Part shown: one piece after another, positions 31,178 to 40,065 of the stretch
Layout: each line of letters begins with the position of its first letter
How positions within the stretch are numbered: position 1 is the first letter of the stretch
Assembly (NCBI GenBank): GCA_003265435.1
Contig: NOXC01000009.1
Location: 62,001-126,000, forward strand
From: Cellvibrionaceae bacterium AOL6
GTDB taxonomy: Bacteria > Pseudomonadota > Gammaproteobacteria > Pseudomonadales > Cellvibrionaceae
Length of the DNA: 64,000 nt
Direction of reading: 5' to 3'
Position numbers and translations under genes: made by a program
Notes under the pieces: model-generated
What the model was told of the DNA's origin: nothing
Seen by the model: the letters and a program-made list of their open reading frames with translations, nothing else
Databases searched by the model: none

Positions 31178-31402
31178 CGCTATTTAATCCACACATTATT
31201 CGCCTTCTAGATTGGACAACTCAACAAATCGCTGAGCATCAAAGCCCTTCCGCGTGCGTAACGAGCTAAATTACTGTCGAATTAATCCATACACCATTTT
31301 AACGAATGAAAGGGCTTGGGTAGAGCATCGCCTTTTCTTTACAAAAGGATTTCAAAATCGTATAGTTTTTGTTCGCATTGAACTTACAAGGAGGTAAGCA
31401 CT
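31178..31402. other. Leader region of the recombinase gene
   Basis: A 225-base gap between the divergent GNAT remnant and the recombinase. AAGCCCTT (31242-31249) and AAGGGCTT (31310-31317) form an inverted repeat with a 60-base spacer. In integrons the attI site lies here, 5' of intI, but I cannot identify attI or a LexA site with confidence. Confidence 0.4.
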
Positions 31403-32785
31403 GTGTCAACGGACTATGTTAAGCAGTTCTGGGAAGGATACCATCGCGCACTCATTGAGAATCAAATTCCCATAAGTCACCGGCGCTTATACGTACGTCA
31501 TATCGAACGACTTATCCGCTTCAGTAACGGCGCCAGAATAGCCGAGCACCCGCCCTCTTTTCTTCGTTACTATCTCACGGAATTAAGCAATCAAGGGTAT
31601 CTTGAGCCTTGGCGATATCGTCAGCATGTCGATGCGCTTCGAGTGCTGTATCTGTTTTTCTTGAAACCCGCTTGGGCGAAGATCTTCGAATGGGCTTACT
31701 GGCAGAATACAACCGTCTCAAGGCATTTTCCCCACAAGCTCGCTCCTAATCACAGTGCCCTCCCTACGCCCCCATCACTTTACATTTGCGCAGCGCAGCA
31801 AGATTTAAAGATTCATCTGCAGGGGCGAAATTATTCCATTAAGACGCAGCAGTCCTACCAGGATTGGTTACGCAGGTTACTGACGTTTCATAAGCCCAAA
31901 AAACCTGCAGAGATTGCATCGGAAGACGTTAAATCCTTTCTCGCTCACATCGCTGTCGACCGAAAAGTCAGCATTGCCACTCAAAAGCAGGCGATGTCGG
32001 CTATTGTGTATTATTTTCGGCACATCCAAAAACAGGATTGGAGCGAGCTCGGGGAATTTATTCGCACTCAGCCCCGTCGGTCAAAGCCGCAGGCATTGAG
32101 CCGAGAGGAAGTACAGCAATTAATACGTAGCGCGGAAGGCATGCACTATACACTGATCTTCGCTTTGCTTTATGGCTGCGGGCTTCGCTTAATGGAGTGC
32201 CTCAGGCTACGTATTGAAGACTTCAACTTTGAATCCCTGCAAATAGCCATTAAACGGAGCAAAGGCCGGGAAGATAGGCACCTTCCAATACCCAAGAGCT
32301 TCGTTAACCTACTCCAAAGTCAGCAGGAGCGCGTCGCTGCCTTACATCGCGCTGACATCGCATCCGGCTACGGCTATACCACCCTGCCCGCGTCAGACAA
32401 TGGTACGCTCACGAGTAGCTCGCAGGAATGGCAGAAGCAATTTTTCTTTCCTTCAAATCGCATTACACAGTGCCAGGGAGTACGCGAGCGGGTACGACTG
32501 CATATCCATCCTTCATCGGTACAAAAGTATATCGCCTACTTAGGAAAACAACTCTCACCGGATAAGCGCGTCAGTTGTCACATGCTACGACACAGCTACG
32601 CGACACACCTGCTGGAAAACGGAGAGGACATCAGGCATTTACGAGACCTCCTCGGTCATGCGAGCGTGTCGACAACGATGATGTACACTCAGCCAAATGA
32701 GGCTGAGGAAAAACACATCGCGAGCCCGATTGACGACGGACTGGAAGAGACTCTAGAACTCGCCAGCTGCTCTCAAGGAAGCTGA
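31403..32785 (+). CDS. Integron-type tyrosine recombinase with extra N-terminal domain
   Basis: A 460-aa recombinase. It starts with GTG at 31403 behind AAGGAGGT, a near-perfect ribosome site. Residues about 1-110 form an additional core-binding-like domain; a SAM-like DNA-binding domain (about 125-215) and the catalytic domain follow. Catalytic residues are all visible: Arg in [11 protein letters not shown], Lys in [35 protein letters not shown] and Tyr in MMYTQ. The segment [11 protein letters not shown] followed by [11 protein letters not shown] matches the additional helix region that sets integron integrases (IntI) apart from XerC/D. Typical IntI proteins are about 320-340 aa; I recall longer relatives with such an N-terminal extension in marine gammaproteobacteria. 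No attC array is seen next to it. Its 3' end lies in a 121-bp direct repeat. Confidence 0.82.
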   Translation: MSTDYVKQFWEGYHRALIENQIPISHRRLYVRHIERLIRFSNGARIAEHPPSFLRYYLTELSNQGYLEPWRYRQHVDALRVLYLFFLKPAWAKIFEWAYWQNTTVSRHFPHKLAPNHSALPTPPSLYICAAQQDLKIHLQGRNYSIKTQQSYQDWLRRLLTFHKPKKPAEIASEDVKSFLAHIAVDRKVSIATQKQAMSAIVYYFRHIQKQDWSELGEFIRTQPRRSKPQALSREEVQQLIRSAEGMHYTLIFALLYGCGLRLMECLRLRIEDFNFESLQIAIKRSKGREDRHLPIPKSFVNLLQSQQERVAALHRADIASGYGYTTLPASDNGTLTSSSQEWQKQFFFPSNRITQCQGVRERVRLHIHPSSVQKYIAYLGKQLSPDKRVSCHMLRHSYATHLLENGEDIRHLRDLLGHASVSTTMMYTQPNEAEEKHIASPIDDGLEETLELASCSQGS

Positions 32786-32849
32786 GCGACATCGTGAAAT
32801 CGGCTTAACAGAGATGTCATCTTTGGTACGTCTTGCACACCCGCAGTTT
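32729..32849. repeat. Direct repeat, left copy (recombinase 3' end plus aminopeptidase 3' end)
   Basis: 121 bases aligned without gaps to 34613-34733 with 18 mismatches (about 85% identity). The left half encodes the end of the intact recombinase ([18 protein letters not shown]). The right half, read on the minus strand, encodes a stranded copy of the aminopeptidase C-terminus (AGVQDVPKMTSLLSRF, ending VAQLP and a stop). Confidence 0.92.
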
Positions 32850-33188
32850 GAGCAATGACGTTAACCTCATGAAGCCTACGCCAGATTTCGGGCGTCGCCG
32901 CCTTGAGATGATCGACCACACTAACCTCAAGGCGGCGTTATTGACTACAACATCTAAGCGACCGTACTTGGACTTCACCTTTTTAATCAGGTCTTTTGAT
33001 TCATCTTGATCCGATAAATCCGCCTGGAAGTACGAAGCGGTGTCATATTGAGATGCTAAGCGTTCACCAGTCTCGACAGACGACCGAGAATGAAAAACCA
33101 CGGAATAGCCCTCAGAAGCGAGCCTAAGCGCAATCGCCTGGCCGATACCTGATGTGGAGCCTGTGACTAAAGCAACTCTGTGTTTCAT
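32850..33188 (-). pseudogene. Truncated, frameshifted short-chain dehydrogenase (SDR)
   Basis: Begins as a normal SDR: ALVTGSTSGIGQAIA (dinucleotide-binding TGxxxGIG), then YFQADLSDQ and DVVVNNAA. Just after NNAAL the frame slips; the next frame continues sensibly (VSVVDHLKAATPEIWRRLHE, VNVIAQ). It then runs straight into the stranded aminopeptidase tail of the direct repeat. The catalytic Tyr-x-x-x-Lys part is missing. Both a one-base change and a 3' truncation are therefore present; a non-functional fragment carried in the inserted segment. Confidence 0.82.
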
Positions 33189-33277
33189 TCTGTCCTGCTC
33201 TTAATGAGTATTGGGTGTAAGGATGGTTTACATTAGCTAAAAGGCCAACAGAACGATGACTTCACCAAAGTGGCTCT

Positions 33278-33655
33278 CTATGTGTGATCAGGATTACAGT
33301 GGAAGTTCAACTTGTTACCATCCGGGTCCCTGACATAGGCGCAATAGTAGCCGCCTGAACGTATTCCTGGGGCGCCCTCGTTCGTTGCGCCAATGAGAAT
33401 GGATTGTCTATACAGTGCGTCAACTTGCTCTATTGAATCGGCATTTAAAGCGATCATCGTGCCATTCCCAGCCGTTGCCCTCTCGCCATTGACGGGATAG
33501 AGAACCACAAAGATAGTCGAATGCACACCGCTTGCCCAAGCGATACTCGCTTCATCCGAATGGACTCGTTTCGCTCCTAGCATTTCAAACAGCTGGTCGT
33601 AGAACCGCCCGGATCTATCAAGGTCATTTGTACCCAATGTGACATACCCAATCAT
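33278..33655 (-). CDS. VOC/glyoxalase-like family protein
   Basis: A 125-aa single VOC (vicinal oxygen chelate) unit. MIGYVTLGTNDLDRSGRFYD is the classic opening and GGYYCAYVRDPDGNKLNFH the classic closing block. GGAG lies upstream of ATG 33655. Members bind metal and catalyse varied reactions or confer resistance; the specificity cannot be read. It is the only complete, recognisable gene of the 1.76-kb cargo between the direct repeats. Confidence 0.85.
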   Translation of the reverse strand: MIGYVTLGTNDLDRSGRFYDQLFEMLGAKRVHSDEASIAWASGVHSTIFVVLYPVNGERATAGNGTMIALNADSIEQVDALYRQSILIGATNEGAPGIRSGGYYCAYVRDPDGNKLNFHCNPDHT

Positions 33656-33742
33656 TAATATTGAGCTCCTTTTTAATCAGTTCCGAAATGTTTTTTATCA
33701 AGGCCAACCTTTCGACTCTTTCATCCTTAGTATTGAATAGAC

Positions 33743-34246
33743 TCACCATGCACCAAGCAAATCCAAAAAGTAGTTGAAGCCACCGAACCTTTCAGAACAT
33801 TTAAATCGGAAATGATATTCATAAGAATGCTTGGGCTCCTGAAGCTGGCGCCTCAGTATGCCTTCAGCTATTTTTCGCTCTTTTTCATTTTCTATGAGTG
33901 CTACGCTATTTTCATCGAGGTTCACCGCATAGAACCACTGCTCTGGTTTTGACCCTTCAATTTCGCCGCTATCGAATTTCATGCCCAAGACACCTTGACC
34001 ACATACTTCTTCGATCTGATCTTTGATACCGCCTGTAGAGCAAAAATCTAACGATCGAGCGGCTTTACTTTCTAAGTCATAGCAAAACTGATCAGCCGAC
34101 TGAGCCTCTAACACATCGAATCTCGCCTCAACACCTGACTCGTTATAGATAAAACTACCCGCCTCAAGCAAAGGCGATGGGCTTTCATAATTCGAGAATT
34201 GACCTATCATCAATCCAAAAACTATTTCACACATCCTAATAATCAT
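33743..34246 (-). CDS. Hypothetical protein, cargo of the inserted segment
   Basis: A 167-aa frame with AAGGA before its ATG. The first ~17 residues are hydrophobic (CEIVFGLMIG) but poor as a signal peptide. Four Cys (CYDLE, DFCSTG, EVCGQG, FKCSERF) would suit an exported, disulfide-bonded protein. No family recognised. It lies in the cargo between the direct repeats, upstream of the VOC gene on the same strand. Confidence 0.5.
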   Translation of the reverse strand: MIIRMCEIVFGLMIGQFSNYESPSPLLEAGSFIYNESGVEARFDVLEAQSADQFCYDLESKAARSLDFCSTGGIKDQIEEVCGQGVLGMKFDSGEIEGSKPEQWFYAVNLDENSVALIENEKERKIAEGILRRQLQEPKHSYEYHFRFKCSERFGGFNYFLDLLGAW

Positions 34247-34433
34247 TAAAGTTCCTTTTTAAAAGTTTATCCAAAGCCCGTACAAACCTATGCCGGGCTA
34301 TCCTTCTCGAAAATCTATATCCAACTAGTCATTGGAAAACCCGAATTTTTCTTATATTGCCCCGAAGCATACTGCTGCCACTTTTTAAGTAAGCGCTACT
34401 TCTTAATTCGACGCTTCCGTCTATATCGGAATG

Positions 34434-34612
34434 TTAATCAAACTGCTTTGAAATACGTGGCTTTGTTTTTATCACTCTTATTCTCCGCTCGTAAAAAAGC
34501 ACACATGAACGGATGCCTAAGTCGCTAGCAACATGTTTGACTTGGAGAGTATTCATTTGAATTAGCTTAACGGCCTTCTCCTTTAAGGCGCCTGTATACA
34601 TCCATGTTTTAA
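34434..34612 (-). pseudogene. Remnant of an IS3-family transposase OrfA
   Basis: GALKEKAVKLIQ followed by NTLQVKHVASDLGI matches the helix-turn-helix start of IS3-family OrfA proteins. The usual W-x-R continuation is degraded (VLFYERRIRVIKTKP) and the rest is lost. The natural N-terminus is also cut: the frame upstream runs antisense into the direct repeat. Its position exactly at the inner edge of the right repeat copy suggests that transposition took part in building the segment. Confidence 0.65.
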
Positions 34613-34733
34613 ATTGACGACGGACTGGAAGAAACTCTAGAGCTCGACAGCGGCACTCAAGGAACCTGAGCAACACCGTAAAACCGGCTCAACAGATTTG
34701 TCATGTGCGTTACGTCTTGCACTCCCGCAGTTT
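34613..34733. repeat. Direct repeat, right copy (stranded recombinase tail plus true aminopeptidase 3' end)
   Basis: Partner of 32729-32849. On the plus strand it encodes an orphan recombinase tail ([18 protein letters not shown] and stop) with no recombinase in front of it. On the minus strand from 34657 it is the genuine aminopeptidase C-terminus ([16 protein letters not shown]). The two copies bracket 1763 bases. Confidence 0.92.
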
Positions 34734-35940
34734 CGCGAATGGAGTGCATCGCAAACTGCGCATTACCGATGTCCACAGTACGAATACCCGAATTGGTCGC
34801 GGTAATCGGGCCAATCGTGCTTCCGCAGCGCATATCAGCTCGCATAACGAAGCTTTGTAAGGGGATAGGCTCTCCTTGCCGTGCGAGCCAACGCACAAAC
34901 GCCGCCGTATCGCTATTGGTGGCGTAGCCCTGGTCAGCATCGAATTTGATCACAGGGCCCGCATTCAGTTTGGGGCCATGATTGCCATCGTGCTTATCAC
35001 TGTAATTCGGGTGCACACCATGAGCGTTATCGACACTGAGCATCATCGAATGACGCAGGGTCTGATGTCGCGCCGCGCTGTCGGGTACGAGTCTGGCTAA
35101 ACAGTCATTGAGCAAAGTGCCCTGCGCTCCTGCATCTGAGCGACTGCCCACTTCTTCGTGATCGTTGCACAGGAGCACTGCTGTCTCGGTGGTATCCGAA
35201 TGAATCAGCGCCTGAGCCCCCAAAAAGCAACTCAGCAGATTGTCGAGTCGAGCACTGGAAAGAAAAGCGCGATTCAGGCCCGTCAACGCCGGTGCCTGCA
35301 TGTCGTAAAAACACAGATTAAAATCCAGCACTTCCGCTAAGGGTGCGTCCGCATGTTCCTCCGCGACCTGCTCAAGTAACAGATCTCGGAAGTTTTGATC
35401 ACGCTCCATATCCAACAGGGCGTTCATTTCCTGCTGCGGATTGACCGTTTTATTTTCGTTCGCCGTGCGATTCAAATGAATCGCCAAACTCGGAATAGTG
35501 GCAATCGCCCGGTCAAAGTTGATCAAGCGAGCCTGCAATTGCCCTTCAGCATCGACACCACTGACTCGCCCCGCAATGGACAAATCTCGGTCAAACCAGG
35601 GGTTCAATAAGACCCCACCGTAGGTTTCGACGCCCAGAAGACTATAGCCTTGACGCGACAAATCGGGACACGGCTTAACTTTTAGGCAAGGGCTGTCGGT
35701 ATGCGCACCCACGAGTCGCAGACCCCGCTCAGGGAGATCCTTCCCCAAACGAAACGCCACGATGGAAGCATCGGTACGGGTTGAGTAGTAGGCCTGCCCC
35801 GCCTCCAACGCCCAGGGGCTGCGCTCATCCAGCGGGGTGAACCCTGCGTCTTCAAACATACGCGCAAGGTTGGCGGTCGCGTGGAAGGGCGTCGGAGAAG
35901 CATTCAGGAATGCCAATAGACTTTCAACGGTATCGTGCAT
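34657..35940 (-). CDS. apeB: M18-family aspartyl aminopeptidase
   Basis: A 427-aa cytosolic zinc aminopeptidase. ATG at 35940 has GAGG upstream; the frame stays open 12 codons further. Dizinc ligand blocks are present: [26 protein letters not shown] and the late MHSIRE His. It removes N-terminal acidic residues from peptides. The 3' end lies inside the right direct repeat and is intact. Stop-to-stop it faces an orphan recombinase tail, so this 3' end was once convergent with a recombinase gene. Confidence 0.93.
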   Translation of the reverse strand: MHDTVESLLAFLNASPTPFHATANLARMFEDAGFTPLDERSPWALEAGQAYYSTRTDASIVAFRLGKDLPERGLRLVGAHTDSPCLKVKPCPDLSRQGYSLLGVETYGGVLLNPWFDRDLSIAGRVSGVDAEGQLQARLINFDRAIATIPSLAIHLNRTANENKTVNPQQEMNALLDMERDQNFRDLLLEQVAEEHADAPLAEVLDFNLCFYDMQAPALTGLNRAFLSSARLDNLLSCFLGAQALIHSDTTETAVLLCNDHEEVGSRSDAGAQGTLLNDCLARLVPDSAARHQTLRHSMMLSVDNAHGVHPNYSDKHDGNHGPKLNAGPVIKFDADQGYATNSDTAAFVRWLARQGEPIPLQSFVMRADMRCGSTIGPITATNSGIRTVDIGNAQFAMHSIRETAGVQDVTHMTNLLSRFYGVAQVP

Positions 35941-35959
35941 CGGTAAACCTCGTATCGCG

Positions 35960-36766
35960 TCAGGACTGGGTGGCAACCATCATTGCAATAAGCCCGACAC
36001 CCAACACCAAGCGATAGTAAACGAAGGGCATCATTCCCAAGCGATTTATAAAACTCAAGAAGTAGTGAATACAAAGATAGGCGCTGACTGCTGACACAGC
36101 AACACCGACGCCGATGGCAAGCCAATCCACATCCGCCGATTCCAACAAGTCTATCCCCTTGAAGCCACCGGACAATAAAATAACGGGGATGCTCATCAAA
36201 AACGAAAAGCGTGCAGACGCGTCTCGTGTGAAGCCCAGCATCAATGCCGCTGTGATGGTAATGCCTGAACGGGAGGTGCCCGGCACCAGTGCCAATGCTT
36301 GCGCAAACCCGATAAACAATGCAGCCGCGACACCAATGCTGGCGAGGTCTTTGACGTTGTTCTTTTTAAGGTCCGCGAAGCCCAACAAAATGCCAAATAT
36401 GATCGTGGTGGCGGCAATCACAATCACTGAGCGCAAATGCGCCTCGATAAAATCATTAAACAACAAGCCCGCAACGCCGGCAGGAATCGTCGCCAACACG
36501 AGCAACCAAGCCAAACGCCCTGCGGGATCCGAAAAGTCACCTCGCAAGGTTTTCAAGCCGCCAACGGTGATGCTCGCCACATCTCGGCGAAAATACAGCA
36601 TAACTGCGGAAAGGGTCCCTACGTGCACCGCCACATCAAAGGCCAAACCTTGATCGGGCCAGCCTAGAACCTGGTGGGGTAGAATCAAATGACCGGAACT
36701 GGAGATGGGCAAGAATTCCGTAATACCCTGAATCAGGGCCAGTACAACAGCTTGAACGATATCCAT
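35960..36766 (-). CDS. uppP: Undecaprenyl-diphosphatase UppP (BacA)
   Basis: A 268-aa inner-membrane protein with about eight hydrophobic helices. The BacA signatures are visible: [16 protein letters not shown] near the N-terminus and [15 protein letters not shown] in the middle, holding the catalytic Glu and Arg residues. It recycles undecaprenyl diphosphate to the lipid carrier for peptidoglycan and O-antigen. Full length. It lies 19 bases upstream of apeB, which may be read from the same transcript. Confidence 0.95.
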   Translation of the reverse strand: MDIVQAVVLALIQGITEFLPISSSGHLILPHQVLGWPDQGLAFDVAVHVGTLSAVMLYFRRDVASITVGGLKTLRGDFSDPAGRLAWLLVLATIPAGVAGLLFNDFIEAHLRSVIVIAATTIIFGILLGFADLKKNNVKDLASIGVAAALFIGFAQALALVPGTSRSGITITAALMLGFTRDASARFSFLMSIPVILLSGGFKGIDLLESADVDWLAIGVGVAVSAVSAYLCIHYFLSFINRLGMMPFVYYRLVLGVGLIAMMVATQS

Positions 36767-36844
36767 AATGACTAACAGCTAGTTCCCCCAGTCATTGGGG
36801 TCGTGGTTGCGATTGGGTAAGCGTAGCGAGGTAAGGCAGGTGAG

Positions 36845-37558
36845 CTACAGGCTTTCGCTTCGAATGCGTGTGCGCTTTTGCCAGGTCACTTCGTTGCGCA
36901 AGTATAACGGCTCAACAGTTGCCGCGTCTTGCATCATTTGTGATAAATCCGAACGCTGTGCGAGCGCATCGAGCAAAGCCGAGGCATGAGGCTCCAGCTC
37001 ACCAGCGTAAAGTGTGGCGTCACCGAACTGCAATGCTTCTATCCCACAACCGGGGCCGCCCAAAACGTAGTCGCACTGGGCCGGCAACGCAGCAAGCTGA
37101 GCGGAAAATTCTGCATAGTCACACACCTGGGCGGCGATCACAGGCTCTACCCCCCCATCCGCACCCGAGGCATAGGCCGCAAAGTACACTTCCTTCATTC
37201 GGGCATCGAGTAGGGGAACCGCGACATGTTGAGGATAGGCTGCCAAGAGCTGGCGGGCCATCACCTCCAACGAGGACAGGCACACGATAGGAAGGCCTGC
37301 ACCGAAAGCGAGGCCCTGTGCCACACTCAATGCGATGCGTACGCCGGTAAACGAGCCGGGACCGTGGACAAGCGCCAAAGCATCGAGGGAATTGAGGCCC
37401 ACACCGGCTTCACGCATCACGGCATCGACCATCGGTAAAAGGTGCTGGGCATGCGCGCGCGCAGTGTGCTCGCGGCGCTCGAAGCGCTGGCCCTGTATCT
37501 GCAGCGCGACGGAGCAGCCGTCGCCCGAGGCGTCGAGGCCAAGAAGCGACAGGCTCAT
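36845..37558 (-). CDS. tsaB: tRNA threonylcarbamoyladenosine biosynthesis protein TsaB
   Basis: A 237-aa protein of the ASKHA fold. LLGLDASGDGCSVAL and the conserved LVHGPGSFTGVRIALSVAQG identify TsaB, which with TsaD, TsaE and TsaC makes t6A37 on ANN-decoding tRNAs. Seven bases downstream of adk, an arrangement usual in gammaproteobacteria. Confidence 0.95.
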   Translation of the reverse strand: MSLSLLGLDASGDGCSVALQIQGQRFERREHTARAHAQHLLPMVDAVMREAGVGLNSLDALALVHGPGSFTGVRIALSVAQGLAFGAGLPIVCLSSLEVMARQLLAAYPQHVAVPLLDARMKEVYFAAYASGADGGVEPVIAAQVCDYAEFSAQLAALPAQCDYVLGGPGCGIEALQFGDATLYAGELEPHASALLDALAQRSDLSQMMQDAATVEPLYLRNEVTWQKRTRIRSESL

Positions 37559-37565
37559 AGGGTCA

Positions 37566-38216
37566 TCAGGCCTTTAGGGCATCCAGCACGTTTTGCTTGA
37601 TGTCATCGAGTGCACCGACGCCATCTACGCGCGTATATTTGACGTTGCCTTTATCCGCAGCCAGTTGGCGATAAAAATCCACCAGTGGTTCCGTCTGCTC
37701 ATGATAGACAGACAAACGCTTGCGAACCGTGTCTTCCTTGTCGTCTTCACGCTGAATCAGGGGCTCGCCGGTCTCATCATCGAGGCCTTCTTCCTTGGGT
37801 GGGTTATACACCGTGTGATAGACACGGCCTGAACTTTCATGCACACGGCGCCCACTGAGACGCTTGACGATCTCATCGTCTTCCACATGAATGTCCAATA
37901 CATGCTCAATCTCCACGCCGGAGGCTTCAAGCGCTTCCGCTTGGGGAATGGTGCGTGGGAACCCATCAAACAGGAAACCGTTCTTGCAGTCGTCCTGGGT
38001 AATACGCTCTTTGACGATATCAATAATGATTTCGTCTGGCACCAGGCCTCCGCTCGCCATGATGTCTTTCACTTTCAGACCCAGAGGGCTTCCAGCTTTT
38101 ACCGCAGCACGCAACATGTCGCCTGTGGAAATCTGAGGCACGCCGAACTCCTCGACAATAAACTTTGCCTGAGTTCCCTTACCTGCGCCTGGCGCACCCA
38201 ATAAGATTAATCGCAT
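37566..38216 (-). CDS. adk: Adenylate kinase
   Basis: A 216-aa enzyme for 2 ADP to ATP plus [17 protein letters not shown] is the P-loop, FDGFPRT the AMP-binding block, and [19 protein letters not shown] opens a long-type LID domain without a Cys4 zinc site. A GGAGG-type ribosome site lies just upstream (complement of ATTCCTCC). Heads the adk-tsaB unit. Confidence 0.97.
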   Translation of the reverse strand: MRLILLGAPGAGKGTQAKFIVEEFGVPQISTGDMLRAAVKAGSPLGLKVKDIMASGGLVPDEIIIDIVKERITQDDCKNGFLFDGFPRTIPQAEALEASGVEIEHVLDIHVEDDEIVKRLSGRRVHESSGRVYHTVYNPPKEEGLDDETGEPLIQREDDKEDTVRKRLSVYHEQTEPLVDFYRQLAADKGNVKYTRVDGVGALDDIKQNVLDALKA

Positions 38217-38485
38217 CTGGAATTCCTCCGGTTAAGATTGCCCTAATCTGCCGCGGCGCGGATCGCGATGCAGAATGCCAGCTAGAAATAGGTGTTATGC
38301 GGCAGCGGCTGGACGCTGAGATTGATAAAACCTTTTTGTTTTCAATTACTTATATAGAGCGTACAACACTGTGAGCTCTGTAGGAGCTGCGCTTGCCGCA
38401 ACCCCGGTAAATTGAGGGCGATAAAGATACACATGCGCGCGCGGATACTCAAGTTTTGCCGCGCTGTCACCCCGTTCCACGCCTC

Positions 38486-38511
38486 ATTCAGCATATATTT
38501 GCTGAATTTTT
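38486..38511 (+). terminator. Orphan terminator-like hairpin
   Basis: ATTCAGCA (38486-38493) pairs with TGCTGAAT (38500-38507) over a six-base loop, followed directly by Ts to 38511. It points along the plus strand, where no gene lies upstream until beyond adk (minus strand). It may end a small RNA made inside this intergenic region. Confidence 0.45.
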
Positions 38512-38598
38512 GTTCGCGTCCGGGCGAAATGCACCACAAAACGCCTCATTCGTTCGAACAATAGGCACTTAATAGTTGCCACCAATCGCAGCAAGAGC

Positions 38599-38617
38599 TA
38601 AACTAATAATCATTCCT
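38599..38617. promoter_or_regulatory. Fur-like box before bfd
   Basis: ATAATCATTCCT (38606-38617) matches 9 of 12 bases of the right part of the Fur consensus, and about 12 of 19 overall. It sits about 120 bases before the bfd start, framed by an inverted repeat GCTAAAC/GTTTAGC (38597-38630). bfd is a classical Fur target, which supports the reading. Confidence 0.5.
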
Positions 38618-38739
38618 ATTAACGTTTAGCTTTCTGCCCATATCGTCAGCGTAGCGGATACGCATCTGAGGTATCACGATAGGCTCGGCTGACACGACAC
38701 TGCCCTTTGCGGCACTGTCTCACTTGAATAAAGAGCAGT

Positions 38740-38949
38740 ATGTACGTTTGTCTTTGTAAAGGTATCACCGACACCGACATCAAGCGTGAACTTGACCGCG
38801 GCGCGCGCTCGCTGCGCGATGTACGCGAATCCTTGGGCGTCGGCAGCGTCTGCGGAGCATGCCGCTGCACCGCTAAAAGCGTCATTAAGGAACACGCGCA
38901 GGAAAGTGTGAACGCCTTTGACCCCAGCCTCTGCTACCAAATAGCCTGA
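38740..38949 (+). CDS. bfd: Bacterioferritin-associated ferredoxin Bfd
   Basis: A 69-aa [2Fe-2S] protein. MYVCLCKGITD and SVCGACRCTAK give the C-x-C and C-x-x-C cluster ligands in Bfd spacing. It delivers electrons to bacterioferritin to release stored iron. No bacterioferritin gene is in the window. The Fur-like site upstream fits induction under iron starvation. Confidence 0.95.
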   Translation: MYVCLCKGITDTDIKRELDRGARSLRDVRESLGVGSVCGACRCTAKSVIKEHAQESVNAFDPSLCYQIA

Positions 38950-39031
38950 CCCCACCTGCAGAATCGCCCAATTTCGCTTAGACTTGAACTGTTACCCGAC
39001 CACCCGGCCGGCTTAGGTATCAGGACGAGAC

Positions 39032-39298
39032 ATGAGCATCACCGAACTCAGCAAACAACTCAAGCTTCTTCAAGACGAACTCGCTTGCCTCAGGGCAGCC
39101 GAGCAGCATATCCAGGATAAAATTGATTCCACTCTGGCTCAGCTCAACACCGAGCTGGAAAAACCGGAACAAGAGCGCGACGAGCATCACGACCTCGCCG
39201 ACTTGCCTCACATCTTACGCCGTTTCGAGGCCGAGCACCCCGAGCTGACTGACAGCATCAACCGCGTCATGGTCACGCTCAGCAATATGGGTATTTAA
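39032..39298 (+). CDS. DUF4404 family small coiled-coil protein
   Basis: An 88-aa cytosolic protein, acidic and largely helical, with heptad-like leucines in the first half (ITELSKQLKLLQDELACLR). The C-terminal FEAEHPELTDSINRVMVTL block matches DUF4404. Function unknown. It converges with yebC, their stop codons six bases apart. Confidence 0.8.
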   Translation: MSITELSKQLKLLQDELACLRAAEQHIQDKIDSTLAQLNTELEKPEQERDEHHDLADLPHILRRFEAEHPELTDSINRVMVTLSNMGI

Positions 39299-39304
39299 GG
39301 CCTA

Positions 39305-40057
39305 CTACTCGGAAAGCTGAGCCAGCACATCGTCGTCGAATTGGGCGTTGGTGTGCACGGCCTGGACGTCATCCAAATCTTCGAGCATATCGATCAGGCC
39401 GATTGTTTTCTCTGCATCAGCAACCGTCGTGATCGCCACCTCGGTTGAGGCAAGCATGGTCAATTCACTGTGTTCGGGTACCCAGCCTTCGGCAACCAAA
39501 GCGTCTTTCACGCCGAGATACGCTTCAAAAGCGGTCGTCACCTCAAAGCCGCCGTCATCAAGCACTTGAACATCGTCGGCACCAGCCTCCAGCGCGGCTT
39601 CCATCAAGGCATCTTCGTCCGTACCGGCAGGAAATCGCAGCACACCCAAGCGACTGAAGAGGTAGGCAACAGAACCGTCCGTACCAAGATTCCCCCCACG
39701 CTTTGAAAACGCATGACGCACTTCCGATACGGTACGGTTGCGATTGTCCGTCAAACACTCGACCAGTACGGCAACACCACCGACCCCGTAGCCCTCATAG
39801 ATACAGGCTTCGTAATTGTCGCCGTCGGCACCGCCCGCGCCACGCGCCACCGCCTTATCGATGGTGTCGCGCTTCATGTTGGCGCCGAGCGCCTTGTCGA
39901 TGACGGCGCGCAGCTTGGGGTTATCTTCGGGGCTGGGGCCGCCTTCTTTGGCCGCCACCGTCAGTTCGCGGATGATCTTGGTGAAGATTTTCGCCCGCTT
40001 GGCATCTTGCGCGGCCTTACGGTGCCGCGTGTTTGCCCACTTACTGTGCCCCGCCAT
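39305..40057 (-). CDS. yebC: YebC/PmpR-family protein
   Basis: A 250-aa protein opening with [20 protein letters not shown], the invariant family start, and containing [19 protein letters not shown]. The family is annotated as transcriptional regulators; in several bacteria members act on translation of proline-rich stretches. That would be apt here, given the long Thr-Pro linkers encoded nearby, but this is inference. Eight bases downstream of aspS and so in the same unit. Confidence 0.95.
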   Translation of the reverse strand: MAGHSKWANTRHRKAAQDAKRAKIFTKIIRELTVAAKEGGPSPEDNPKLRAVIDKALGANMKRDTIDKAVARGAGGADGDNYEACIYEGYGVGGVAVLVECLTDNRNRTVSEVRHAFSKRGGNLGTDGSVAYLFSRLGVLRFPAGTDEDALMEAALEAGADDVQVLDDGGFEVTTAFEAYLGVKDALVAEGWVPEHSELTMLASTEVAITTVADAEKTIGLIDMLEDLDDVQAVHTNAQFDDDVLAQLSE

Positions 40058-40065
40058 GTGCCCTC

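Larger units (their letters stand above)
38217..38739. other. 523-bp intergenic region between adk and bfd
   Basis: Contains the divergent promoters of adk and bfd, a Fur-like site near the bfd end, and an isolated plus-strand terminator-type hairpin (38486-38511) that no annotated plus-strand gene explains. No protein-coding frame here is convincing. Confidence 0.6.

Noticed and set aside
31242-31317. Inverted repeat before the recombinase considered as attC or attI
   Set aside because: The conserved RYYYAAC and GTTRRRY ends are absent, and only about 8 bp pair over a 60-base spacer.
32850-34612. Integron gene cassettes downstream of the integrase
   Set aside because: Cassettes normally lie on the 5' side of intI; no attC-like pairs separate these genes, and the segment is better explained by the 121-bp direct repeats.
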